A stretch of 64,000 nucleotides of DNA from positions 1,781,001-1,845,000 of the forward strand of contig CAMRHE010000167.1 of assembly GCA_947044405.1 (NCBI GenBank). The letters are read 5' to 3'. The position numbers and the translations under genes were made by a program. Below the pieces are notes generated by a model that saw nothing but the letters and a program-made list of their open reading frames with translations, ran no database searches and was not told the DNA's origin. Below, one piece after another: positions 11,713-38,755 of the stretch (positions are counted from its first letter, which is position 1; the number at the start of each line of letters is the position of its first letter). Source of the stretch: Leptodactylus fallax (Eukaryota > Chordata > Amphibia > Anura > Leptodactylidae).

Positions 11713-12622
11713 CAGTGGGGAAAAAAGTATTTAGTCAGCCACCAATTGTGCAAGTTCTCCCATTTAAAAAGATGAGGCCGGCCTGTAATTGTCATCATAG
11801 GTAGACCTCAACTATGAAAGACAAAATGAGAAAACAAATCTAGAAAATCACATTGTCTGATTTTTTAAGAATTTATTTGCAAATTATGGTTGAAAATAAG
11901 TATTTGGTTACCTACAAACAAGCAAGATTTCTGGCTCTAACAGACCTGTAACTTCTTCTTTAAGAGGCTCCTCTGTCCTCCACTCATTACCTGTAGTAAT
12001 GGCTCCTGTTTGACATTGTTATCAGTATAAGAGACACCTGTCCACAACCTCAAACAGTCACACTCCAAACTCCACTATGGTGAAGACCAAAGAGCTGTGG
12101 AAGGACACCAGAACCAAAATTGTAGACCTACACCAGGCTGGGAAGACTGAATCTGCAATAGGCAAGCAGCTTGGTGTGAAGAAATCAACTGTGGGAGAAA
12201 TAATTAGAAAATGGAAGACATACAAGACCACTGATAATCTCCCTCGATCAGGCGCTCCACGCAAGATCTCACCCCGTGGGGTCAAAATGATCACAAGAAC
12301 AGTGAGCAAAAATCCCAGAACCACACGGGGGGACCTAGTGAATGACCTGCAGAAAGTTGGGACTAACGTAACAAAGGCTACCGTCAGTAACACACTACGC
12401 CGCCAGGGACTCAGATCCTGCAGTGCCAGACGTGTCCCCCTGCTTAAGCCAGTACATATCCGGGCCCGTCTGAAGTTTGCTAGAGAGCATTTGGACGTTC
12501 CAGAAGAGTATTGGGAGAATGTCATATGGTCAGATGAAACCAAAGTAGAACTGTTTGGTAGAAACACAACTCATCGTGTTTGGAGGAGAGAGAATGCTGA
12601 GTTGCATCCAAAGAACACCATA
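11713..12622 (+). mobile_element. Tc1-like transposon, family A, truncated by a nested Tc1
   Basis: Starts CAGTGGGGAAAAAAGTATTTAG right after TA (11711-11712). It shares its long terminal region with the copies at 33159-34388 and 44931-46452. The right half is absent: at 12621-12622 (TA) a different Tc1 element begins, and the missing part is not found beyond it. Confidence 0.85.
12077..12620 (+). pseudogene. Tc1-like transposase (family A), N-terminal part only
   Basis: About 181 codons from ATG 12077. The paired helix-turn-helix DNA-binding region with '[13 protein letters not shown]' and a linker '[10 protein letters not shown]' are followed by the first catalytic block '[11 protein letters not shown]', whose Asp is the first of the DDE triad. 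The second Asp and the Glu are lost because another Tc1 is inserted after 'HPKNTI'. It cannot make an active enzyme. Confidence 0.85.
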
Positions 12623-13003
12623 CAGTGCTGGCCAAAAGTATTGGCACCCCTTCAATTCTGTCAGATAATACTCAATTTCTTCCAGAAAATGATTGCAATC
12701 ACAAATGCTTTGGTAATAATATCTTCATTTAATTTGTCTTCAATGGAAAATCACAAAAAGAATTGTCTAAAAGCCAAATTGGATATAATTCCACACCAAA
12801 CATAAAAAGGGGGTGGACAAAAGTATTGGCACCCTTTAAAAAATCAAGTGATGCTTCTCTAATTTGTGTAATTAACAGCACCTGTTACTTACCTGTGGCA
12901 CATAACAGGTGGTGGCAATAACTAAATCACACTTGCAGCCAGTTGCAATGGATTAAAGTTGACTCAACCTCTGTCCTGTGTCCTTGTGTGTACCACATTG
13001 AGC

Positions 13004-14039
13004 ATGGAGAAAAGAAAGAAGACCAAAGAACTGTCTGAGGACTTGAGAAGCAAAATTGTGAGGAAGCATGAGCAATCTCAAGGCTACAAGTCCATTTCCA
13101 AAGACCTGAATGTTCCTGTGTCTACCGTGCGCAGTGTCATCAAGAAGTTTAAAGCCCATGGCACTGTGGCTAACCTCCCTAGATGTGGACGGAAAAGAAA
13201 AATTGACGAGAGATTTCAACGAAAGATTGTGCGGATGGTGGCTAAAGAACCTCGACTAACATCCAAACAAGTTCTAGCTGCCCTGCAGTCCGAGGGTACA
13301 ACAGTGTCAACCCGTACTATCCGTAGGGGTCTGAATGAAAAGGGGCTCTTTGGTGGGGAACCCGGGAGGACCCCCCTTCGGGCCCGAGGGCTAAAAAAAG
13401 GGGGGGGGGGTTGCCCCAAAAAACTTTGTGAAAGAGAAAAAATTTTTGGGGAGGGTTGTTCTGTGTTGAGATGAGAAAAGTGGAGTTTTTTTGGAGAGAG
13501 GTTAAAATTATATTTTTTAGAAGAAAAAAAAGGGGTTTTAAAAAAAAAAAGGCGGTCCCTTCGGTTGTGGTTTGGGTGTTTTTTTTTTTTTTTTTTGTTT
13601 TGTTTTTGTGGCTTGGGGGGGGGGACTGCTTGACCGTGTGCATGGCATTATGAAGTCTGAAGACTACCAACAAATTTTGCAGCATAATGTAGGGCCCAGT
13701 GTGAGAAAGCTGGGTCTCCCTCAGAGGTCATGGGTCTTCCAGCAGGACAATGACCCAAAACACACTTCAAAAAGCACTAGAAAATGGTTTGAGAGAAAGC
13801 ACTGGAGACTTCTAAAGTGGCCAGAAATGAGTCCAGACCTGAATCCCATAGAACACCTGTGGAGAGATCGCAAAATGGCAGTTTGGAGAAGGCGCCCTTC
13901 ACATCTCAGGGACCTGGAGAAATTTGCCAAAGAAGAATGGTCTAAAATTCCAGCAGAGCATTGTAAGAAACTCATTGATGGTTACCGGAAGCGGTTGTTT
14001 GCAGTTATTTTGTCTAAAGGTTGTGCTACCAAGTATTAG
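13004..14039 (+). pseudogene. Tc1-like transposase (family B), middle corrupted
   Basis: ATG 13004 opens a typical Tc1 N-terminus: a helix-turn-helix with 'VPVSTVRSVIKKFK', then 'PRCGRKRKI'. The C-terminal part from about 13627 to TAG 14037-14039 is clean, with the second catalytic Asp in 'QQDNDPKHTS' and the Glu in 'DLNPIEHLWRD'. Between about 13345 and 13625 the sequence is rich in homopolymers and shifts frame. A blurred version of the expected first catalytic block is still visible near 13462-13500. The break may therefore be an assembly error rather than a mutation. Confidence 0.8.
13345..13625. other. Homopolymer-rich corrupted block inside the Tc1 transposase
   Basis: Runs of G, A and T (for example ten G at about 13401 and a long T run near 13580) replace a region that is well conserved in Tc1 elements, while sequence on both sides is clean. 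It looks like low-quality consensus or gap filling. This is inference. Confidence 0.6.
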
Positions 14040-14215
14040 GCTGAGGGTGCCAATACTTTTGTCCGGCCCATTTTTGGAGTTTTGTGTAAAATGATCAATG
14101 ATTTGACTTTTTTTCATTCTCTTTTGGGTTTTTTTATTGCAAGCAAAATAAATGAAGAAATTATAACCAAAGCTTTTGTGATGGCAATTATTTTCTGGGA
14201 GAAATTGGGTATTAT

Positions 14216-14925
14216 CCGGCGGGATGGGGGGGGGGGCTATATTTGGGGCCGGCCGGGCTCCTTGGGGGGGGGGGGGGGGGGGGCGGCGTTTGGTGGGGGG
14301 GGGGTTGCGGGGGGGGGGGGGGGGGGGGGGGGTTGGGGGGTGGGGAAAGAAAAAGGGGGGCGTGTTGGGGTTGGTTTTTGTGGGGACCCCCTTTTTCTTG
14401 GGGGGGGGGTATGGAATATGAAGTGTGAAAAAATTTTTTTTTTTCTTTAAAATTTAAAAAAAAAATATAAAAAAATATAAAATTTTTTTTTTTTTGTTTT
14501 TTTTTTTTTTTTTTTTTTTTTTTGTTTTGGTTTTTCTTTGGTGTTAATTTGGGGGCGCCCCTTTTTTTTTTGGGGGGGGGTGTGTAGTTGGTGGGGGGGT
14601 TTTTATTTTTTTTTTTTTTTTTTTTTGTGTTGCCCCCCCCTTCCTTTTTTTTTTTCTTTTTCTTTTTTGTTTTTTTTTTTTTTAATGAAAGGAGAGGGAG
14701 GGAGGGAAAGGGGGAGAGGGGAGGGGGGAGAGGAGAGAAGGAAAAAAAAAAAAAAAAAAAAATATAGATATTAGATATATAGATAAAAGAAGGAAAGGAT
14801 ATGGAGGGGAGGGAGAGAGGGAAAATAAGAAAATAAAAAAAAGAAGGAGAGGGGAGAGAAAGAAAGAAAGGGAGAAAAAAAAAAAAAAAAAAAGAAAGAA
14901 GGGAAGGAAGGAAAGAAAGATAGAA
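14216..14925. other. Low-complexity block of G, T and A runs, probable assembly artefact
   Basis: Extended runs of G (14225-14420), T (14430-14690) and purines (14690-14925) begin exactly where the family B Tc1 should continue. They end in a ragged GATA tract. Long open frames on either strand here are by-products of composition. Real low-complexity DNA may be mixed in. Confidence 0.6.
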
Positions 14926-15041
14926 AGATAGAAAGATAGATAGATAGATAGATAGATGGATAAGGAGAGAGGTATATAGAGGGGGGTAGAAGGTAAGATA
15001 GAAAAAAAGGAGTAGATAGATAGAGATATAGTGATATAAGC
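14926..15041. repeat. Degenerate (GATA)n/GA-rich tract
   Basis: About six perfect gata units near 14937-14956, then purine-rich degenerate sequence up to the TA target of the next Tc1 element. Confidence 0.7.
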
Positions 15042-15043
15042 TA

Positions 15044-16692
15044 CAGTCATATGAAAAAGTTTGGGCACCCCTATTAATCTTAATCATTTTTAGTTCTAAA
15101 TATTTGGGTGTTTGCAACAGCCATTTCAATTTGATATATCTAATAACTGATGGACACAGTAATATTTCAGGATTGAAATGAGGTTTATTGTACTAACAGA
15201 AAATGTGCAATATGCATTAAACCAAAATTTGACCGGTGCAAAAGTATGGGCACCTCAACAGAAAAGTGACATTAATATTTAGTAGATCCTCCTTTTGCAA
15301 AAATAACAGCCTCTAGTCGCTTCCTGTAGCTTTTAATCAGTTCCTGGATCCTGGATGAAGGTATTTTTGACCATTCCTCTTTACAAAACAATTCCAGTTC
15401 AGTTAAGTTTGATGGTCGCCGAGCATGGACAGCCCGCTTCAAATTATCCCACAGATGTTCAATGATATTCAGGTCTGGGGACTGGGATGGCCATTCCAGA
15501 ACATTGTAATTGTTCCTCTGCATGAATGCCTGAGTAGATTTGGAGCTGTGTTTTGGATCATTGTCTTGCTGAAATATCCATCCCCGGCGTAACTTCAAAT
15601 TCGTCACTGATTCTTGTACATTATTCTCAAGAATCTGCTGATACTGAGTTGAATCCATGCGACCCTCAACTTTAACAAGATTCCCGGTGCCGGCATTGGC
15701 CACACAGCCCCAAAGCATGATGGAACCTCCACCAAATTTTACAGTGGGTAGCAAGTGTTTTTCTTGGAATGCTGTGTTTTTTGGACGCCATGCATAACGC
15801 CTTTTTGTATGACCAAACAACTCAATCTTTGTTTCATCAGTCCACAGGACCTTCTTCCAAAATGAAGCTGGCTTGTCCAAATGTGCTTTTGCATACCTCA
15901 GGCGACTCTGTTTGTGGCGTGCTTTCAGAAACGGCTTCTTTCACATCACTCTCCCATACAGCTTCTCCTTGTGCAAAGTGTGCTGTATTGTTGACCGATG
16001 CACAGTGACACCATCTGCAGCAAGATGATGCTGCAGCTCTTTGGAGGTGGTCTGTGGATTGTCCTTGACTGTTCTCACCATTCTTCTTCTCTGCCTTTCT
16101 GATATTTTTCTTGGCCTGCCACTTCTGGGCTTAACAAGAACTGTCCCTGTGGTCTTCCATTTCCTTACTATGTTCCTCACAGTGGAAACTGACAGGTTAA
16201 ATCTCTGAGACAACTTTTTGTATCCTTCCCCTGAACAACTATGTTGAACAATCTTTGTTTTCAGATCATTTGAGAGTTGTTTTGAGGAGCCCATGATGCC
16301 ACTCTTCAGAGGAGATTCAAATAGGAGAACAACTTGCAATTGGCCACCTTAAATACCTTTTCTCATGATTGGATACACCTGGCTATGAAGTTCAAAGCTC
16401 AGTGAGGTTACAAAACCAATTTTGTGCTTCAGTAAGTCAGTAAAAAGTAGTTAGGAGTATTCAAATCAATAAAATGATAAGGGTACCCAAATTTTTGCAC
16501 CGGTCAAATTTTGGTTTAATGCATATTGCACATTTTCTGTTAGTACAATAAACCTTATTTCAATCCTGAAATATTACTGTGTCCATCAGTTATTAGATAT
16601 ATCAAATTGAAATGGCTGTTGCAAACACCCAAATATTTAGAACTAAAAATGATTAAGATTAATAGGGGTGCCCAAACTTTTTCATATGACTG
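15044..16692 (-). mobile_element. Tc1-like transposon, family C, full length
   Basis: 1649 bp bounded by TA at 15042-15043 and 16693-16694. The inverted terminal repeats are about 210 bp (15044-15254 and 16482-16692) and nearly identical, starting CAGTCATATGAAAAAGTTTG. The transposase is on the minus strand. The element lies within GATA/TATC microsatellite sequence. Confidence 0.93.
15272..16294 (-). pseudogene. Tc1-like transposase (family C), one premature stop
   Basis: Read on the minus strand from ATG 16294 to the stop at 15272, the frame is 341 codons (340 residues plus stop), a normal Tc1 length. The only interruption is an in-frame TGA at 15943-15941 (codon 118), where relatives have an arginine just after 'LYGRV'. 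CGA to TGA is a typical methyl-CpG decay event. The helix-turn-helix half is before the stop. All three catalytic acids are after it: 'TDETKIELFG', 'QQDNDPKHSS' and 'DLNIIEHLWD'. One substitution thus inactivates an otherwise complete gene. Confidence 0.9.
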
Positions 16693-16694
16693 TA

Positions 16695-16926
16695 TATAGA
16701 TATGAGATAGAAAACTAGATAGATAAATATGATTTTGATAGATATGAGATAAATAGATTTTATATAAATTCTATCCATCGTTCTATATATCCCACATCTA
16801 TCTATCTGCTATCTGTCTATATCATATCTATCTCTCTCTCTCTATGTGATATCTATCTCATATTTATCTATCTCATATATATCTATCAATCTATCGATCT
16901 ATGTGATATCATATCTATCTTTCTCA

Positions 16927-16963
<37 letters not shown>

Positions 16964-16975
16964 CTGTCCCTCTGT
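16695..16975. repeat. Degenerate GATA/TATC microsatellite
   Basis: Imperfect gata units (16695-16760) switch to tatc units (16790-16970), with a cleaner (tatc)n run near 16928-16964. Confidence 0.85.
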
Positions 16976-17130
16976 CTTCTGTCAGGTATGATGACATCTA
17001 TGAGTATATACAGGGGGCAGTGCTGACAGACACTATAGGGCCCGGGCTGCCTCCACTCCTGCCCAGTCTTGTCTCTTCACCCCCAGCAAGTTCTCACTGG
17101 GATCACTAACTCTGGTTACTAAGGGCTGTG

Positions 17131-17201
17131 CGTCCATGGCAACCGCTCCCTCACCCCGCCCTCCTCCCGCCATTGGCTGTCTGTCGCGCTGGTCCCGCCC
17201 C
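17131..17201 (+). promoter_or_regulatory. TEKT3 promoter: RFX X-box, CCAAT box and GC box
   Basis: GTCCATGGCAACC at 17132-17144 fits an RFX X-box: the 3' half site GGCAAC is perfect and the 5' half is degenerate. X-boxes drive cilia and flagella genes. An inverted CCAAT box (ATTGG, 17172-17176) and a GC box (cccgccccc, about 17193-17201) follow. No TATA box is seen. The region is the only GC-rich, CpG-containing stretch for kilobases and lies just before the probable first exon. Confidence 0.6.
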
Positions 17202-17229
17202 CGGCTGTTGTTCTCGCCCGATGAGTGGT

Positions 17230-17345
17230 TGGTTTACACGTCCGTCACGGAGGCAACATGTCAGTAGGAGCCGGCCGGGCAGGGATGCTTAGATGTGGTG
17301 TCAGCGGGAGGAGCAGCCACTGACTGACTGACTACCTACCTGCAG
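17230..17345 (+). other. TEKT3: Probable noncoding exon 1 of TEKT3
   Basis: A GC-rich stretch ends in a strong splice donor, ctgcag|GTGAGT, at 17345/17346. The start is approximate. It is assigned to TEKT3 from its position 2.1 kb upstream of the first coding exon, whose own 5' UTR starts at a clear acceptor (19458), so an upstream exon is required. Confidence 0.5.
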
Positions 17346-18219
17346 GTGAGTGCCCGCTGCCCCTGTCATGTATTAGTATACCCAGGTGATCCTCTACAGC
17401 AAGGGTGTACTGTGAAACTACAGCAACCAGCATGCTTCAAGAGTTAGTGGCTGCCAGGGCATGCTGGGTGTTGTAGTGTTGCAGCAGCTGACATATAATA
17501 TGTACCAATATACAGTATAAGGTCTGTCGTGTCGTCTTTCTTGTACATCCGCATTTTGGAGGCATAATTTGGCGTGGCGCCATCATGTGATACAAAGACT
17601 TAGCAAAACATGAGATTTCATAGACTGAAGAAAATGTGCGCCATGTTCTCATGCTAAAAAATCCTATGTACATTGTAGTGCCCACTGCGGGTGTGTAAGA
17701 TATGGTATAAGGCCTTGTACACACTAGCGTTTTTATAAACTGCAGTGAATAAGTGTAACTTGTTCTATTAAATACTAGAGAAAAACCTACAAGAAAAATG
17801 GCCAAGCGTTCCGTGTCCATTAAAGAGCACCGCAAACCGAAACGTTCTATATTTCACTGTAGATTGTAAAGTAACATCTGGTGCGGTGATTGTCCGCATT
17901 AAAAAAAAAAAAACACAATAAAAAACACCACAAAACTGTGTAGATTTTCATGGAAACACAAAGTGGGTGATGATCCCTGCACCAGTGGAGGATAAGGCTG
18001 ATATATGACAAGGCGCAGCCCTCCTCAGAAATCAGGGGCGTCTCCCGGCGGGCCACAGCCTACACAGAAATCTAGGCCAACTCATAACCGGTGTGGATAT
18101 AGGCATCATTTATGGCAGAAAGTAACGTAACAGTCATAAACCTGACGGCCCAACAAGTGTTCAGGGCACCATAAAAACCTCATCTGCAAGAAATAGTCAC
18201 GAAAATGGCGTTTAAAAAT
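17346..18219. other. TEKT3 intron 1, first part; inverted ZNF143-like motif pair
   Basis: Mostly unremarkable sequence. An inverted pair, ACTACAGCAACCAGCATGC (17417-17435) and GCATGCTGGGTGTTGTAGT (17459-17477), resembles the ACTACA...CAGCATGC motif bound by ZNF143. No other element was recognised. Confidence 0.4.
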
Positions 18220-18269
18220 TTCATATCTATCTATCAATCATCTATCTATCTATCTATCTATCTATCTCA

Positions 18270-18318
<49 letters not shown>

Positions 18319-18450
18319 CATATCTGTCTATCTATCTATCTCACATCTATATATCTATCTATCTATCTATGTATCTATCTCTTATCTCTCTATCTATCAC
18401 CTATCTATCTATCTCATATCCTATCTATCTATCTATCTATCTCATATCTG

Positions 18451-18485
<35 letters not shown>

Positions 18486-18572
18486 CATATCTATATATCT
18501 CACATCTATCTATCTATCACCTATCTATCTATCGATTTCATTTCTCTCTATTTAATATCTATCTATCTCATG

Positions 18573-18622
<50 letters not shown>

Positions 18623-18765
18623 ATGTATCTATCTATTTCATATCTGTCTATCTATTTATCTATCCATCTATCTCATATCTATCTATCTATCTATCTATCT
18701 ATTTCATATCTAGCTATCTATCTATCTCATATCTGTCTATCTATATATCTATCCATCTATCTCAG

Positions 18766-18805
<40 letters not shown>

Positions 18806-18868
18806 CATATCTATCTTTCTATCTATCTATCTATCTATCTCATATCTATCTATCTATCTATCTATTGT
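18220..18868. repeat. (TATC)n microsatellite, ~650 bp
   Basis: Long imperfect tract of tatc units broken by 'tcata' and 'tctgtc' variants. Open frames of Ser-Ile-Tyr-Leu repeats across it are by-products of the repeat. Confidence 0.95.
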
Positions 18869-19259
18869 CAGTATTCGTTTATTCTGAGCTGACCTGAACT
18901 TTATGTACACTCCCGAGATATCTCCAGGGGCTGAAGCCATAGACCAAACAATAGTAACCCTGGATTCTATTGAGCTACAAGTCCCAGCATATTGTGCTAG
19001 CCAATTGGCCACCTGGATCATTCTGGATAAAGACAGCCGCACCATATTATTATGTAACACAATATCTACTATTACTATGATTCACCCCACATGTAAAAGC
19101 GGAGACTGAAATGTTTACACGAGATGAAAGTCGTGATGTATCTGAGTCCATGACTGGGAACATTTGGTAGAACATTGATCCCCGTGGGTGGCTGACAAAT
19201 CCGCAGAGAAGCAAAGCTGAAACCTGATCCGATATTGTCATAGGATTGCAGTCAATTAA

Positions 19260-35970
<16,711 letters not shown>

Positions 35971-36169
35971 ATATGTCTATTGTTTTACATAAGGATCTAC
36001 GTCTGATATATGGATAGATACATTGCGTAGCGCCAATATATGCCAGGCCCTCAGAGTCATATATCAAGAACATACACATTAGGGTTTAATTCATAATAGC
36101 CCTTCTGACCTCAGAATGGAGTGTGGAGGAGACCCAAGTGAACTTGGGGAGAATTTATAATACAACGGT

Positions 36170-36745
36170 TCAAACAATTAGACCACCAGATGCAAGATAA
36201 CAGTGCTAACCACTGAGCCACCAGGTGCAGGACAACAGTGCTAACCACTGAGCCACCAGGTATAGCATATGCAGGACAACAGTGCTAACAACTGGGCTAC
36301 CAGATATAACACATGCAGGGCAACAGTGCTAACCATTAGACCACCAGGTGCAGGACTACAGTACTAACCACTGAGCCACCAGGTATAAAGCATGCAGGAC
36401 AACAGTGCTAACAACTGGACCACCAGGTGTAACACATGTAGGACAACAGTGCTAACAACTGGGTTACCAGGAACAAGACATGCAGGACAACAGTGCTAAC
36501 CACTCGACCACCAGGTATAACACATGCAGGACAACAGTGTTAACTACTGAGCCATCGGGTAAAACAAATGTAGCACAACAGTGCTAACAACTGGGTTACC
36601 AGGTACAAGACATGCAGGGCAACAGTGCTAACCACTCGACCACCAGGTATAACACATGCAGGAAGGACAATAAGGCTAACCGCTGGACCATCAGGTAGAA
36701 CATGCAGGACAACAGTGTTAGTTACTGTGCCACCAGGTACAATAT
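36170..36745. repeat. Minisatellite built from a tRNA-SINE-head-like unit
   Basis: About 11 diverged units of roughly 45-60 bp. On the minus strand each reads 'cctggtggctcagtggttag' followed by 'cactgttgtcctgcatg'. The TGGCTCAGTGG core (for example 36210-36220) fits the tRNA A-box consensus and resembles the head of vertebrate tRNA-derived SINEs. No B box or full tRNA fold is present. Confidence 0.7.
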
Positions 36746-36837
36746 AAAGAAATGTAAATTGTCCTAAAAGACACACAGGGCACTGTTTAAAGCTCTATAT
36801 ATACAGTATAGTAAAAAGAAACCCAGCATTAATGAAG

Positions 36838-37875
36838 TGCAGCTCTGGAGTATAATACAGGATGTAACTCAGGATCAGTACAGAATAAGTAATGAAATGT
36901 ATGTACACAATGACTGCACCAGCAGAATAGTGAGTGCAGCTCTGGAGTATAATACAGGATGTAACTCAGGATCAGTACAGGATAAGTAATGAAATGTATC
37001 TACACAATGACTGCACCCGCAGAATAGTGAGCGCAGCTCTGGAGTATAATACAGGATGTATCTCAGGATCAGTACAGGATAAGTAATGTAACTGCACCAG
37101 CATAATAGTGAGTGCACCAGCATAATAGTGAGTACAGCTCTGGAGTATAATACAGAATGTAACTCAGGATCAGTACAGGATAAGTAATGTATGTACAAAG
37201 TGACTGCACCAGCAGAATAGTGAGTGCAGCTCTGGAGTATAATACAGGATGTAACTCAGGATCAGTACAGGATAAGTAATGTAATGTATGTACTCAGTGA
37301 CTGCACCAGCAGAATAGTGAGCGCAGCTCTGGAGTATAATACAGGATGTAACTCAGGATCAGTGCAGGATAAGTAATGTAATATATGTACACAGTGACTG
37401 CTCCAGCAGAATAGTGAGTGCAGCTCTGGAGTATAATACAGTATGTAACTCAGGATCAGTACAGGATAAGTAATGTAATGTATGTACACAGTGACTGCTC
37501 CAGCAGAATAGTGAGTGCAGCTCTGGAGTATAATACAGGATGTAACTCAGGATCAGTACAGGGTAAGTAATGTAATGTATGTACACAGTGACTGCACCAG
37601 CAGAATAGTGAGTGCAGCTCTGGAGTATAATACAGAATGTAACTCAGGATCAGTACAGGATAAGTAATGTAATGTATGTACACAGTGACTGCTCCAGCAG
37701 AATAGTGAGTGCAGCTCTGGAGTATAATACAGGATGTAACTCAGGATCAGTACAGGATAAATAATGTAATGTATGTACTCAGTGACTGCACCAGCAGAAT
37801 AGTGAGCGCAGCTCTGGAGTATAATACAGGATGTAACTCAGGATCAGTACAGAATAAGTAATGTAATGTATGTAA
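36838..37875 (-). repeat. 97-bp satellite, array B (~10.5 copies, inverted)
   Basis: Reverse complement of the array A unit ('gaatagtgagtgcagctctg', 'gagtataatacaggatgtaa', 'ctcaggatcagtacagg'), about 10-11 copies, one partly shortened near 37080-37110. Confidence 0.95.
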
Positions 37876-38126
37876 TGTAATGATTAACTTTATATAAAAA
37901 ATGTGAAGTGCAGTATGAAGGTGATCGTGCACTTTAACAACTTGCTTTGAGCACCCTCTGATGCTGAGGTTTCTAGCTGATATGACCAGTATTAGGTGTC
38001 TGTTCCAGTATTCCCGGCAACCTTTAAACAAAACAAGTGTCTCCAAGTACTGGAAATTTGTTGAGAGTGGAAAAAAGGGCCCAAAACCGCAAAACAAAAC
38101 CGGAAAAAACCCAAAAAAAAAACCCC
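37876..38126. other. Junction region left of the gypsy element, partly low quality
   Basis: Unrecognised sequence to about 38065, then A- and C-run-rich sequence (38070-38126) abutting the truncated LTR. The block has the same character as the corrupted blocks at 13.3 and 14.2 kb. Confidence 0.45.
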
Positions 38127-38741
38127 GGGTACTTTTATAGCGAAACGTCCTCTCCTCACGGTTATCAGGATCTTGGGAGAAATGAAGTCCTCTTTAACAG
38201 GGAAACCCAATGAATGCAATGTAATCCAACAGCAGATTCCACTCAGCACACTGACAGTCCTGCCGAATCCATACACTGATCTGGGATGTAAGCCGGGGTT
38301 TAGCAGGTGCTGTCCAGTACATCAACAGCACTGCGAGTCTCTATCTGTGGTATCCATATACACAGTCACAATGTCAGTCTCACTGATCAGCCACTGAGCA
38401 CAGTTCCTTTCACGTGGACTCACTAGTCCTGTTGTCTCTTTACACTCTGTTTGTCTCTGGACCAAGATACAGCTTAGCTGTACAGAAAAATCTCCACACC
38501 AGTTCAATACAACACTTCCTAAGATGGCTGCTGCTCTCTGTCTCGTCACTTCCTGCTTCTCTGCTCACATTCTGTCTGCAGAACAGGCAAGCTGACATAA
38601 AAGGGGGGGGGAAGTCACTCCAGCATCATGTCACAATTACAATGGCTGCTGTCTTAAAGGAACAGAATCACAGAAATACATTCAACATTAACAGTTTATA
38701 CAGACAAATAAAGCTTAGGACAACATTGGCTGTCTCTTACA
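38127..38741 (-). repeat. 3' LTR of the gypsy element, U3 part only
   Basis: Matches 44318-44930 almost exactly, starting TGTAAGAGACAGCC on the minus strand. It stops at the TATA box (minus TATAAAAG) where the corrupted block begins; the R and U5 parts are missing. Confidence 0.9.
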
Positions 38742-38755
38742 TATTCCCCCCCACT

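Larger units (their letters stand above)
12623..14220 (+). mobile_element. Tc1-like transposon, family B, nested in family A; right end corrupted
   Basis: Begins CAGTGCTGGCCAAAAGTATTGG at a TA inside the family A transposase. The sequence after the transposase (about 14040-14215) runs toward the expected inverted terminal repeat ('ggcaattattttctgggag...') and then dissolves into G and T runs, so the right terminus and its TA cannot be seen. Confidence 0.85.

Noticed and set aside
14212..15129. 305-codon minus-strand frame rich in Lys, Pro and Phe
   Set aside because: Composed of homopolymer runs in the corrupted block; not a protein.
18205..18892. Ser-Ile-Tyr-Leu repeat frames
   Set aside because: Translation of the (TATC)n microsatellite.
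36170..36745. Possible tRNA gene cluster
   Set aside because: Only an A-box-like core is present; no B box, acceptor stem or cloverleaf.
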